Source: Shewanella algae
GTDB taxonomy: Bacteria; Pseudomonadota; Gammaproteobacteria; Enterobacterales; Shewanellaceae
Reading direction: 5' to 3'
NCBI RefSeq assembly: GCF_009183365.2
Contig: NZ_CP068230.1
Location: 1,827,001 to 1,891,000 of the forward strand
Length of the DNA: 64,000 nucleotides
Below, piece by piece: positions 32,418-40,310 of this stretch (positions are counted from its first letter, which is position 1; every line of letters begins with the position of its first letter). The notes beneath the pieces were generated by a model that was not told where the DNA came from, searched no databases, and saw only the letters and a list, made by a program, of their open reading frames with translations. The translations under genes were made by a program, and so were the position numbers.

Positions 32418-34505
32418 TTACAGACGGTAGTTGACGCTCAACATGATCAGGTGAGCCGTGTAGTCATGGCTGTTGTCACCAAAGCTGACCAGGTTCCAGA
32501 TACCATCCGGGGCGATATCGTTACCTGCGTCGTTGTCCTCGTATTTCTCCATCTTGTAGTCAAGACGCAGCGCCATTTTCTCAGTAGCCTGATACTGGGC
32601 ATAGAGGTTGACGTTGTGCACTTTGGCGTAGTAATCGCCATAGTCGCCTGTGATGCCTTGGCGTACCTGAGTGCTGGAATCCGAGTCAGAGTAGGTGTAA
32701 TCCAGCCCCAGACGCAGTTTCTTCTCCAGCAGGTTGTCGTAGGCCAAACCGGCACCTATGACGTCCACCTTGTCTTCCACGGTTCCTGTCCAGGTGACAG
32801 TGCTGAAGTTGCTGCTGCCGGCCTGATCTGAGTCTATGGTCTGATGGTTGTAGAAGGCGCTCAGGCTGAGATCGTCTGTCAGCAAATAGCTGATGCTGGC
32901 GTCATAGCTGAGGTCTTTGGATTCAGTCAAACCGATAACCGTGTTGTTGTAGTCATCCAGCGCATAGCGGGCACCGAAATCCAGGGTCAGGGTGTCGATA
33001 GGGCTGTGAGTCACCCTGGCTTCAACCTTAGTGCGCTTGCGGTCGGCCAGATTGTACTTGCGCAGCAACTTGTTGGACTCGGAAGAGGTCCATTCAGATG
33101 CTTCGTACTCTGAGCCATCGCGCTTGCCATAGCTGCCCTTGATCCACATATTCCAGTGTTCAAAGCTGTTGAGACTGAAACGGGCCCAAACGCTGTTCTC
33201 GTCGGTGATTTCCCTGTCCTGATAACTGCGTTCATCACGACGGTAGTCATAACCTGCGTCCAACTTCATGCCGTTGGCAATCCGATAATCCATGGCCAAC
33301 TTGGCCTTGTGACTGGTGTTGTCATAAGGGGTGTTGTAGGCCACACGACCACTGACGTTATTGATACTGATCTGGGTCCATTCCTGGATCTGGGTTTGGT
33401 TGTCCCTGTCGTAGTAATCATAACTGCCGCTGATCCGCAGATTGCGGGTGGCGCGTTTGACAGCCTTGAGGTTCATCCCCAGGATATCGACTTTGCCGTC
33501 CAGGGATTCCTGCGGCAATTGATAGCCGTAACCCGAGGTGATAAAGGCCTCATCCTGGGTCATCTGTCCGGCGAACAAACGGCCGCTGACCACGGCGCCT
33601 TTCTGGGCAAATTGGCCGCTCAAGGTCACAGTGTGAGACTCGTTATCCGGATCCAGGCTCATATAGCCCACTCTTTGGGCACCAAAGGTTGGGTTGAAGG
33701 CGTTGTCGAATCTCAAGGTCTGGATATCATTCTTGAAGAATGAACCATTGTAGTTGAGTGCGGTAAACCAGTTGTCACCCTTGAGTTTGATCCCGGCCTC
33801 GACGGTATCTGTGGTGTAGTCCACAGGCTCGGCCAGCATCATTGACTGGTTGAAGAAGCTGCCGGACGCAGTTTTCAGGCCGGTTTTTTCTTCGCGCATA
33901 TAGGTGACGTAGGTGCTCCACAGCTCTTCACCCTGATATTCAAGACCCAGGCCTGTGCGCTTGCGCTTGAGCGACAGCTCCAGGGGGCTCAGGCTGTCAT
34001 ACAGCATGGGCATCTCGTTGCTGCCACCGGCTGTCTGCCAGTTGGCCGGCAGTGTCAGGTTGCCGCTGCCAATTCCCAGATAAGGACTCATGGCAGAGTC
34101 AGTCTTATAGGTGTGGATCTGACGGTAGTTCAGGTTGATATTGTACTGTCCGAGTTTACCGGCATTGATATCGACCCGGCCGTTTTCCATACCCAGGTTA
34201 TCGGCTTCGATACTGGCTCGATAGCCGTTTTCACCGCGATAGTTCAGGTCGGCGTCCACCTTGCCGGCAAAGTCATCTTCGGCGGCAAAGGCGTTGGCAG
34301 AGCGGATATCGTCAGAGTCGTTATAGCCAACTCCGGCACCAATAGTACCGGATACACCGGTTTCACTGACGCAACCCTTACAGCTCCAGGCCGAAAACTT
34401 GACCTTTTCGGTATTGGCATTGGCCAGGTCATAACCGTCGGCGGCCATCGTCAGACTGGCAGGAGCCAGCAGAGCCAGGGTGATCAAATTAAGTTTGAAT
34501 TTCAT
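32418..34505 (-). CDS. mtrB: MtrB, outer-membrane porin of the metal-reducing conduit
   Basis: 695 residues. A signal peptide (MKFKLNLITLALLAPASLTMAADG) and then the conserved WSCKGC, the C-x-x-C motif near the mature N-terminus required for MtrB function in Shewanella. The rest is amphipathic beta-strands ending in a C-terminal strand (IMLSVNYRL), the outer-membrane beta-barrel insertion signal of the MtrB/PioB family. MtrB forms a barrel that sheathes MtrA and docks MtrC, letting electrons cross the outer membrane. It follows mtrA by 12 bp and is the last gene of mtrCAB. Confidence 0.95.
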   Translation of the reverse strand: MKFKLNLITLALLAPASLTMAADGYDLANANTEKVKFSAWSCKGCVSETGVSGTIGAGVGYNDSDDIRSANAFAAEDDFAGKVDADLNYRGENGYRASIEADNLGMENGRVDINAGKLGQYNINLNYRQIHTYKTDSAMSPYLGIGSGNLTLPANWQTAGGSNEMPMLYDSLSPLELSLKRKRTGLGLEYQGEELWSTYVTYMREEKTGLKTASGSFFNQSMMLAEPVDYTTDTVEAGIKLKGDNWFTALNYNGSFFKNDIQTLRFDNAFNPTFGAQRVGYMSLDPDNESHTVTLSGQFAQKGAVVSGRLFAGQMTQDEAFITSGYGYQLPQESLDGKVDILGMNLKAVKRATRNLRISGSYDYYDRDNQTQIQEWTQISINNVSGRVAYNTPYDNTSHKAKLAMDYRIANGMKLDAGYDYRRDERSYQDREITDENSVWARFSLNSFEHWNMWIKGSYGKRDGSEYEASEWTSSESNKLLRKYNLADRKRTKVEARVTHSPIDTLTLDFGARYALDDYNNTVIGLTESKDLSYDASISYLLTDDLSLSAFYNHQTIDSDQAGSSNFSTVTWTGTVEDKVDVIGAGLAYDNLLEKKLRLGLDYTYSDSDSSTQVRQGITGDYGDYYAKVHNVNLYAQYQATEKMALRLDYKMEKYEDNDAGNDIAPDGIWNLVSFGDNSHDYTAHLIMLSVNYRL

Positions 34506-34517
34506 CTTCCCGCCTCC

Positions 34518-35507
34518 TTAGCGTTGGAACAACTTGCCGGATGGATGGTTTGAACCATGGATCTGGCTGTGACAGTTCAGACAGCTGCGACCACCGGTAA
34601 AGGCGTTGTCGTTGACCTGAGAACCCATGCCTGTGTTACCCAGATAAGCACGGCTGGCGTGGCCGTCGCTGGCGTGACACTGTTGGCACAGTTGCGGAGC
34701 GCGGGTCTTAAGCATGCCATCGTTGACACTGCCGTGAGGGTTGTGACAAGTGACACAATTCTCAGTGACGGGTGCATGCTCCCAGAGTTTTGGGCCGCGC
34801 TTCTCCGCATGGCAGCTGTAACAAGTGTCATTGACTGACGCCTTGTTCAGATCGGCATCGGTCGTGCTGCCGTGAGGGTTGTGACAGTCGCTGCACACCA
34901 TCTGTGCCCACTTCAGCGGGTGGCTGGAACGCTTGTTCATGTCAGCCTTTTGCTTGGTGTGGCAGCTGGTGCAGACTTCCATCTCAGTGTTCTTGGAGAG
35001 CACAGGGTCCTTGGCGGTATGCACGCTGTGGCAAGAAGCACAGGCAACATCGGCGTTGTCGTGGTGACCGCCGTTCCAGGACATACGCTTGTCATCCTTG
35101 TGACAGGAGAGACAGACGCTGTTCTGCTTATCGGCCGCCAGGGTAGAACCCTTACCAAAGGTAATCATGGGTTCGTTACCGCCACGGTTGTGTTTGCCCA
35201 TGGGGCCGTGACAGGCTTCGCACTGAAGTCCGGCCATAGGACTCTTGCTGGAGTCGATGGCGCCGTGAACCCCTTTGAACAGGTCCATGACTTTTTCTGA
35301 CTTCTTGTGGCACATCAGACAGGAGTCGGCACCCTTGGGAGAGTAGCTGCCTTCGGCAAACTTCTGATCCAAGGTAGCTTCCACTTCTTCCGGGCTCATT
35401 TTGGCGTCCCACTTGGCGGCGTGCGCCGCATGGGTGACACCAAAAGATAACACTGCCGTCGCCAGAAGGGCGCTTAGCAGTGTTGGTATATTTTTGCTGA
35501 TTCTCAT
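34518..35507 (-). CDS. mtrA: MtrA, periplasmic decaheme c-type cytochrome
   Basis: 329 residues from the ATG at 35507, which has AAGGA 8 nt upstream; the frame is open to 35573. A signal peptide precedes AAKWDAKMSPEEVEATLDQKFAEGSYSPKGADSC. I count ten CxxCH haem sites (CLMCH, CEACH, CLSCH, CASCH, CTSCH, CSDCH, CYSCH, CVTCH, CQQCH, CLNCH). MtrA receives electrons from periplasmic carriers and forms the wire within the MtrB barrel. The haem sites are spread evenly along the chain as in DmsE/MtrD. Co-transcribed with mtrC and mtrB. Confidence 0.96.
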   Translation of the reverse strand: MRISKNIPTLLSALLATAVLSFGVTHAAHAAKWDAKMSPEEVEATLDQKFAEGSYSPKGADSCLMCHKKSEKVMDLFKGVHGAIDSSKSPMAGLQCEACHGPMGKHNRGGNEPMITFGKGSTLAADKQNSVCLSCHKDDKRMSWNGGHHDNADVACASCHSVHTAKDPVLSKNTEMEVCTSCHTKQKADMNKRSSHPLKWAQMVCSDCHNPHGSTTDADLNKASVNDTCYSCHAEKRGPKLWEHAPVTENCVTCHNPHGSVNDGMLKTRAPQLCQQCHASDGHASRAYLGNTGMGSQVNDNAFTGGRSCLNCHSQIHGSNHPSGKLFQR

Positions 35508-35574
35508 ATTAGGCATCCTTAATTTGTCCAAACCCTTGAAAGACGGGGGAGGGGTCTCCCCCGGCCTGGGCAAA

Positions 35575-37557
35575 TTACATCTTCACCTGAGTGTGATCTG
35601 CGGCGGTTGGCTTGTGGCAGTAGAAACAGGTTTCCAGCTGCGCAGCCTGGTTGGCAGCGGTGTAATCACCATCTACCACAGCGCCGTAGGCTTCCAGTTG
35701 CTCCTTGGTGTGTACCATGTAGTCGCCACCGACAGTGTGACAAGAAGTACAGGTAGCAGTGACAGGCGTGGTGTACATGCCTGCTGAGGTTGCCAGAGCC
35801 CCCTTGTTCTTGAAGGCATCAAGATTCAGGTCGTTGTGACAGGCTGAACAGTTGCCACCGATCAGGCCGTGAGCCTTTTCAATGTGGGTCTTGTGCAGTT
35901 TCATCTCCAATGCGCCTTTGTTGGCACCGCTGGCGTAAGTACCATCTGGGGTATGACAGGCCACACAGCCATCAACACCGACGGTGAGCTTGCCGTTTAC
36001 TTCGCGGCCCAGCTGCTCTGTCATCACAAAGCCGGCATGGTGGCCTTTGTGCAGTTCGAAGGTGTCGCTGTGACAGCCCTGACAGGTAGCGAAGTTCACT
36101 GAGTCGATATGACGGTGACTAGGTGCATCACCTGACTTGGTACCGAAGGCCAGTTGAGCTTTCATGCTGGTAGTGGCAACGCCATCGGCACAGGCGATGA
36201 GCTCGCTGCCTTGGTTGCACATTTCCAGACCGATAAAGCTGAAGGCGGTATCGGCATCACCGGCACCGAAAGGCAGGTCCTGAACGGTGAATTGCAGCTT
36301 GCCGTCAACCAGAGTCACGGCGTCCTGCAGCTGGCCGTCTTTAACCAGATCTTTGGCAACCTTGGCTTTACCGCTTCCTGGGCTGACGTTGTAGCCCATG
36401 ACAGGGAAGTTAGGGCCCACGTTGGTGATGGTTTCCAGACGCTTGATCTTGGCCAGTTCGTTGTTGGCATCCAGCGCATTGCCGGCCTTGTCCAACAGGG
36501 TCACAGTCAGAGTCGCACTGTTGTCGGCGCTGCCGGTCAGTTCTGCTGCCAGACCGCGCTGAGCGATAACGGCACGTTTGTCACCGGTTACACCTGTGTG
36601 CAGCTCTTCTGTCCACTTGCTGTTGTGACAGGCGATACAGTTGGAGTTGTCGGTTTGTTGGCTGTGGCCCTGACCGGCAGCAAAATCTATGTTGCTGTGG
36701 CAGCTACCACAACTTGCAGCTGTAGGTACTTTGGACCAGTTGCCCCAATCGGGCGTCAACTCGACATTGGTGTCGTTGTGACAGGATTGGCAGCTGTTAA
36801 GCGCATCCAGGCCCAGATCCTTGTGCTTGGTATGGATCATGGCGTTGAATTCATTGCCTGGTTTTACCTTGCCTGAGGTGTGGCAAGTGGCGCAATAGTT
36901 AACATCTGAGTAGGCGCCGCCGTGTTTGACGTTGGCCAAATCACCGTGACAGGTATTACAGCTATCTGTACTCACCAGCTTACGGCTGTAAGCCGCGGAG
37001 GCACCTGAGTCGGCACTGAAGTCGACGAAAGCGTTGCTGTTGGGGATCAGAGTGCCGTCAGGCAGCGGCGTATTGTAAGCGCGCAGCAGTACCCGCTGGG
37101 CCAACTCAGGGTTGAAGCTGATAGTGTCTTTACTCAGCTCATTCAAGGTCTTGCTGAAGGTGTAGCTGTAGCTACCGTTTTTGTGGTCAACGAAAGTACC
37201 TGCGCAGCTGCTGCTTACAGTGCAGTCTTCGTTGCCGAAATACTGCCACTGAGAGGCATTACCTGCACCGGTTGCGCCTTCCGGCAGCAACTGAGCGGCG
37301 GCAAAGCGGAACTTCTGCAGGCCAACTACCGGCATATCGTCTTCGTTGGTCACGGTAAATTCAACCGTTGGGATACCGCCTTTGACAACAGCTTGCTCAA
37401 AGCTGAAATGCAGCTCTTTGATTTCACCTGCAGGCTCGCCGCCTGGGTTACCTGGATTACCATCGTTGCCATCATCGCCACCACAGCCACCTAAGGCCAG
37501 AGTAGCTGCACTGGCTGCCAGCAGCAGTGCGATTCTGGTTTTTTGTGCGTTCATCAT
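35575..37557 (-). CDS. mtrC: MtrC, outer-membrane decaheme lipoprotein
   Basis: 660 residues from the MM at 37557; upstream codons in the open frame are leader. It is a lipoprotein: lipobox LALGGC then GGDDGNDGNPGNPGGEP, a flexible glycine-rich linker. Ten CxxCH sites occur in two pentahaem groups, five at residues about 220-320 and five near the end (CQGCH to CFYCH), separated by beta-barrel-like domains, as in the MtrC/MtrF fold. MtrC sits at the cell surface and passes electrons to Fe(III)/Mn(IV) oxides, flavins or electrodes. It heads mtrCAB; a CRP-like site lies about 210 bp upstream. Confidence 0.94.
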   Translation of the reverse strand: MMNAQKTRIALLLAASAATLALGGCGGDDGNDGNPGNPGGEPAGEIKELHFSFEQAVVKGGIPTVEFTVTNEDDMPVVGLQKFRFAAAQLLPEGATGAGNASQWQYFGNEDCTVSSSCAGTFVDHKNGSYSYTFSKTLNELSKDTISFNPELAQRVLLRAYNTPLPDGTLIPNSNAFVDFSADSGASAAYSRKLVSTDSCNTCHGDLANVKHGGAYSDVNYCATCHTSGKVKPGNEFNAMIHTKHKDLGLDALNSCQSCHNDTNVELTPDWGNWSKVPTAASCGSCHSNIDFAAGQGHSQQTDNSNCIACHNSKWTEELHTGVTGDKRAVIAQRGLAAELTGSADNSATLTVTLLDKAGNALDANNELAKIKRLETITNVGPNFPVMGYNVSPGSGKAKVAKDLVKDGQLQDAVTLVDGKLQFTVQDLPFGAGDADTAFSFIGLEMCNQGSELIACADGVATTSMKAQLAFGTKSGDAPSHRHIDSVNFATCQGCHSDTFELHKGHHAGFVMTEQLGREVNGKLTVGVDGCVACHTPDGTYASGANKGALEMKLHKTHIEKAHGLIGGNCSACHNDLNLDAFKNKGALATSAGMYTTPVTATCTSCHTVGGDYMVHTKEQLEAYGAVVDGDYTAANQAAQLETCFYCHKPTAADHTQVKM

Positions 37558-37767
37558 CTTGTTCCCTGCAATAGTGGAAGTATCTGGTTTAGGGAGTGGC
37601 TGAGTCATCTCAACCAAATTGATTATGTAATTGGCCCTTAACCCGATACCGGAAATAGGATTTCCCTCGAAAAGGCTAACTCAAGCAGGGCCGAAAAGCT
37701 GCATGACTGGTGTTAATGTGTGACTTGGATCTTTCTATTTATAAAGAGGTATTTGAGCTGGTAGGGA

Positions 37768-37789
37768 AAACTTAATCTCGATCAAAAAA
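37768..37789 (-). promoter_or_regulatory. Candidate CRP site upstream of mtrC
   Basis: On the minus strand the core TTTGATCGAGATTAAG matches the CRP consensus TGTGATCTAGATCACA at 11 of 16 positions. A nearly identical core lies upstream of omcA. CRP control of mtrC and omcA is established in S. oneidensis; the site here is my assignment. Confidence 0.55.
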
Positions 37790-37831
37790 ACGCTGTTTTT
37801 TAATTCGATTTTGGCAATTTGGCAGATAAAA

Positions 37832-37855
37832 AAAGAGAGGCCGAAGCCTCTCTTT
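37832..37855 (-). terminator. Rho-independent terminator of omcA
   Basis: AAAGAGAGGC-TTCG-GCCTCTCTTTTTTT on the minus strand: a 10-bp stem, stable TTCG loop and T-run, 12 bp after the omcA stop. It separates omcA from mtrCAB. Confidence 0.92.
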
Positions 37856-37866
37856 AGGGTTAAATT

Positions 37867-40008
37867 TTAGTGGCTGAAGCCCCAGTTGGAGTGAGCTTCC
37901 AACAGCTGGGAATCAGTATGACAGGTAGAACAGGCTTCTTGGCCTTTCTGGGCGTCATAATCACTTGCAGCTACACCGTGGCCTGTACCTATCACACCAC
38001 CATTGGTCACTATGTGGTTGATAGTGGTTTCACTCAGGCCGTATGGCGGCTGGTGACAGCTGGCGCAGGCGGCAGTCTGTGGTGATACCAGAGTCTGTTC
38101 TGTGCCATCTTCAGTCTTGCCGAAGGCAACCGGAGCGGCATCGGCGGCAATTTTCTTCAGTGAGAAGCCGTCTTTACCGTGACAGGTCTGACAGTCTGTC
38201 TTCTTGAAGAAGCCGTTGCCTGAGCTGTCATACAGGTAGTGCTTGGAGTGCACTATGTACGCCAGGTTGGATGAGCCGTCACCCTTCTTGTCGCGGGTAC
38301 CGTTGTGGCAGGAGGCACAACCGTCGATGTCGTTGGAGAAACGGTGCTTGATGGCAGTGGTGTGACACTGCTGACAAGCTGTCATTTCGGCATGTTGAAC
38401 CCTTGGCGTCTTGTCGACTTTGCTGCCATCCACATTGAAGTAGGCTGTGTCAGATGGCACGTAAGGGCCGGAGTTAGGGATAACACCGTCTTCGACTGGC
38501 TTACAGTCGGCTACAGCGCCTTTGCCATCGAAGCAGACATGCAGCTGGCTGCTCAAGGCCACTTTAACCTCTGGCGTACCCATGACTTCGGCTACTTTGA
38601 AGTCGCCGTCGCTGAAGGTGACATCTATGCTGCCGTCGGCGCCCTCACTGAAGTGGTCGTAACCGACTTTCTGGTAGTTAACCAGGAAGTCGTCTTTGAC
38701 CACACCGTTGAAGACGATGGCGCTGGTGAAACCGCCGTGTGAGTACGGGCTGGAGTCAATTTGCGCCAGTGTCACATTGGTGTCGCCGTGCTTGACAGTC
38801 ATGTTGGCCTTAATGGTCTTGCTGGCCTCATCATAAGTCATGCTGTTGAAAGTAACGCTGGTCTTGGCAGACTGGGCACTGTCGTTGTTGCTGTAGTGGG
38901 CGCGTTCGGCACCTCGGCCATGGCCATCAGGATCGCTGTGACAGGAGACACAGTTCAGTTTGTCTTCTTTAATCTGGTTGTTTTCTGCATCCCAGTGCCA
39001 GGAAGGTACGGCATACTGGCTGTTGTGGCAGCTCAGACAGGTTGCAGCATCCAGATCGGCTTTCCAGGCATCGGCCATCGCCAGGTTTTCATCTGGTTGG
39101 TGACAGGTCTGACAGTTGCTGGCTGATTGCGGGAAAATGCCGTTGTAGAAGGCATGGCTGTGCACTTCGTGCGCCATGGCCTTGATGGAACCATCAAATT
39201 TATGGCTACCGATCACTTGGCCATTTTCGTCCTTGTCATCCTTCATGTAGCTGTTGTAGTCGGTGTGACAGAAAGTACAGCTTTCCAGAGTGACGTGTTT
39301 GCCGCCGTGCATGGCCAGTTCACCGGCATGACCGGGTCTGTGACAGCTTTGGCAGGTTTCATCGGCGATAACCGGCTTGGGTTTGGCCTGAGTGGTATCG
39401 GAAGAGGGCTGCCAGTAGAAGAAGCTGTTGTTAACCAGGTTAACGTTGGCCGCATTGGCTGTTTTGATGCCCAGGTAAATACCATTGACCATGTCGGCCT
39501 TGTAGTCGTATTTACCCAGAGTATCTATGGCTTTGTTCAGTTTCAGTGTATAGGTGCCGTCCTGATTGTCGGTCAGACAGTCTTCGCAGTTTTTACCCTG
39601 GAAGTAGGAAGAACCTGTGTAGAAGCCGTCACCTTTGTCTTTGTTGAAGTAGCTCAGCCAGATCTCTCTCGCTTGGCCTTCTACATTGGTCAGGCCTTCA
39701 ATCTCATCTTCGCTGCCGACACGGCCGAAGGAGACTGCACCTATGTCAGTGTTTTTCAAACCAAAGACGGCGGCGCCGTTGGCATCGGACAAGCTGAAGT
39801 TGATTGTCAGGAAGCCGTTGGTGTCTACAGATGCTGAATTAATCTTGGATTTCAGCGTGTTGACTTTGCTTATGGGTGTGCCGACAGGACCTGGCTTACC
39901 AGTCTCACCATCCTTACCGTCGCTGCCACAACCGGCCAGCATCAGAGACAGCAAACCGGCACCCAACATCGCTTTAGTCGCGGCATTGAAATTAAACCGT
40001 TTCATCAT
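37867..40008 (-). CDS. omcA: OmcA-type outer-membrane decaheme lipoprotein
   Basis: 713 residues from the MM at 40008. The N-terminus MMKRFNFNAATKAMLGAGLLSLMLAGC is the OmcA-type lipoprotein signal with lipobox LAGC, followed by GSDGKDGETGKPGPVG. I count ten CxxCH sites: CQSCH, CTFCH, CQTCH, CLSCH, CVSCH, then CQQCH, CASCH, CQTCH, CASCH, CSTCH, in two pentahaem clusters. OmcA is a surface terminal reductase that works with MtrC. The position directly upstream of mtrC is the place of omcA in S. oneidensis. It has its own promoter region and terminator, so it is a single-gene unit. Confidence 0.85.
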   Translation of the reverse strand: MMKRFNFNAATKAMLGAGLLSLMLAGCGSDGKDGETGKPGPVGTPISKVNTLKSKINSASVDTNGFLTINFSLSDANGAAVFGLKNTDIGAVSFGRVGSEDEIEGLTNVEGQAREIWLSYFNKDKGDGFYTGSSYFQGKNCEDCLTDNQDGTYTLKLNKAIDTLGKYDYKADMVNGIYLGIKTANAANVNLVNNSFFYWQPSSDTTQAKPKPVIADETCQSCHRPGHAGELAMHGGKHVTLESCTFCHTDYNSYMKDDKDENGQVIGSHKFDGSIKAMAHEVHSHAFYNGIFPQSASNCQTCHQPDENLAMADAWKADLDAATCLSCHNSQYAVPSWHWDAENNQIKEDKLNCVSCHSDPDGHGRGAERAHYSNNDSAQSAKTSVTFNSMTYDEASKTIKANMTVKHGDTNVTLAQIDSSPYSHGGFTSAIVFNGVVKDDFLVNYQKVGYDHFSEGADGSIDVTFSDGDFKVAEVMGTPEVKVALSSQLHVCFDGKGAVADCKPVEDGVIPNSGPYVPSDTAYFNVDGSKVDKTPRVQHAEMTACQQCHTTAIKHRFSNDIDGCASCHNGTRDKKGDGSSNLAYIVHSKHYLYDSSGNGFFKKTDCQTCHGKDGFSLKKIAADAAPVAFGKTEDGTEQTLVSPQTAACASCHQPPYGLSETTINHIVTNGGVIGTGHGVAASDYDAQKGQEACSTCHTDSQLLEAHSNWGFSH

Positions 40009-40205
40009 GATATTTCCCTGCAAGTGATTTTAATCATCACTAACCAGAGGTTAAATAAGAATAAATCTCATTAACCATGGAAAGTGTGTGGAATTATTTT
40101 TCCAAGGCTAAGGCTACCCAAGTGGTGGGGATTAAGCAGTCACTTTAGATGGGTTATGTGATTAAGATCCGACTATTTCTTTAGGGGTATACGGCTAGAT
40201 CAAAA

Positions 40206-40227
40206 AACGTTAATCCTGATCAAAAAA
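40206..40227 (-). promoter_or_regulatory. Candidate CRP site upstream of omcA
   Basis: On the minus strand TTTGATCAGGATTAAC resembles the CRP consensus and the site before mtrC. A second half-site (TTTTTTGATCTAG) follows 20 bp further on, at 40186-40207, the same face of the helix. Confidence 0.5.
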
Positions 40228-40270
40228 ACGTGTTTTTTGAAAGAGTTTTTAACGAATTTTGCTGCATAAA

Positions 40271-40294
40271 AAAGGGAGGCACATGCCTCCCTTT
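40271..40294 (-). terminator. Rho-independent terminator of the second omcA-like gene
   Basis: AAAGGGAGGC-ATGT-GCCTCCCTTTTTT on the minus strand, 16 bp after the stop of the upstream cytochrome gene. It ends the mtrDEF-led transcript. Confidence 0.92.
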
Positions 40295-40310
40295 GGTAGC
40301 AAAACGCAAG

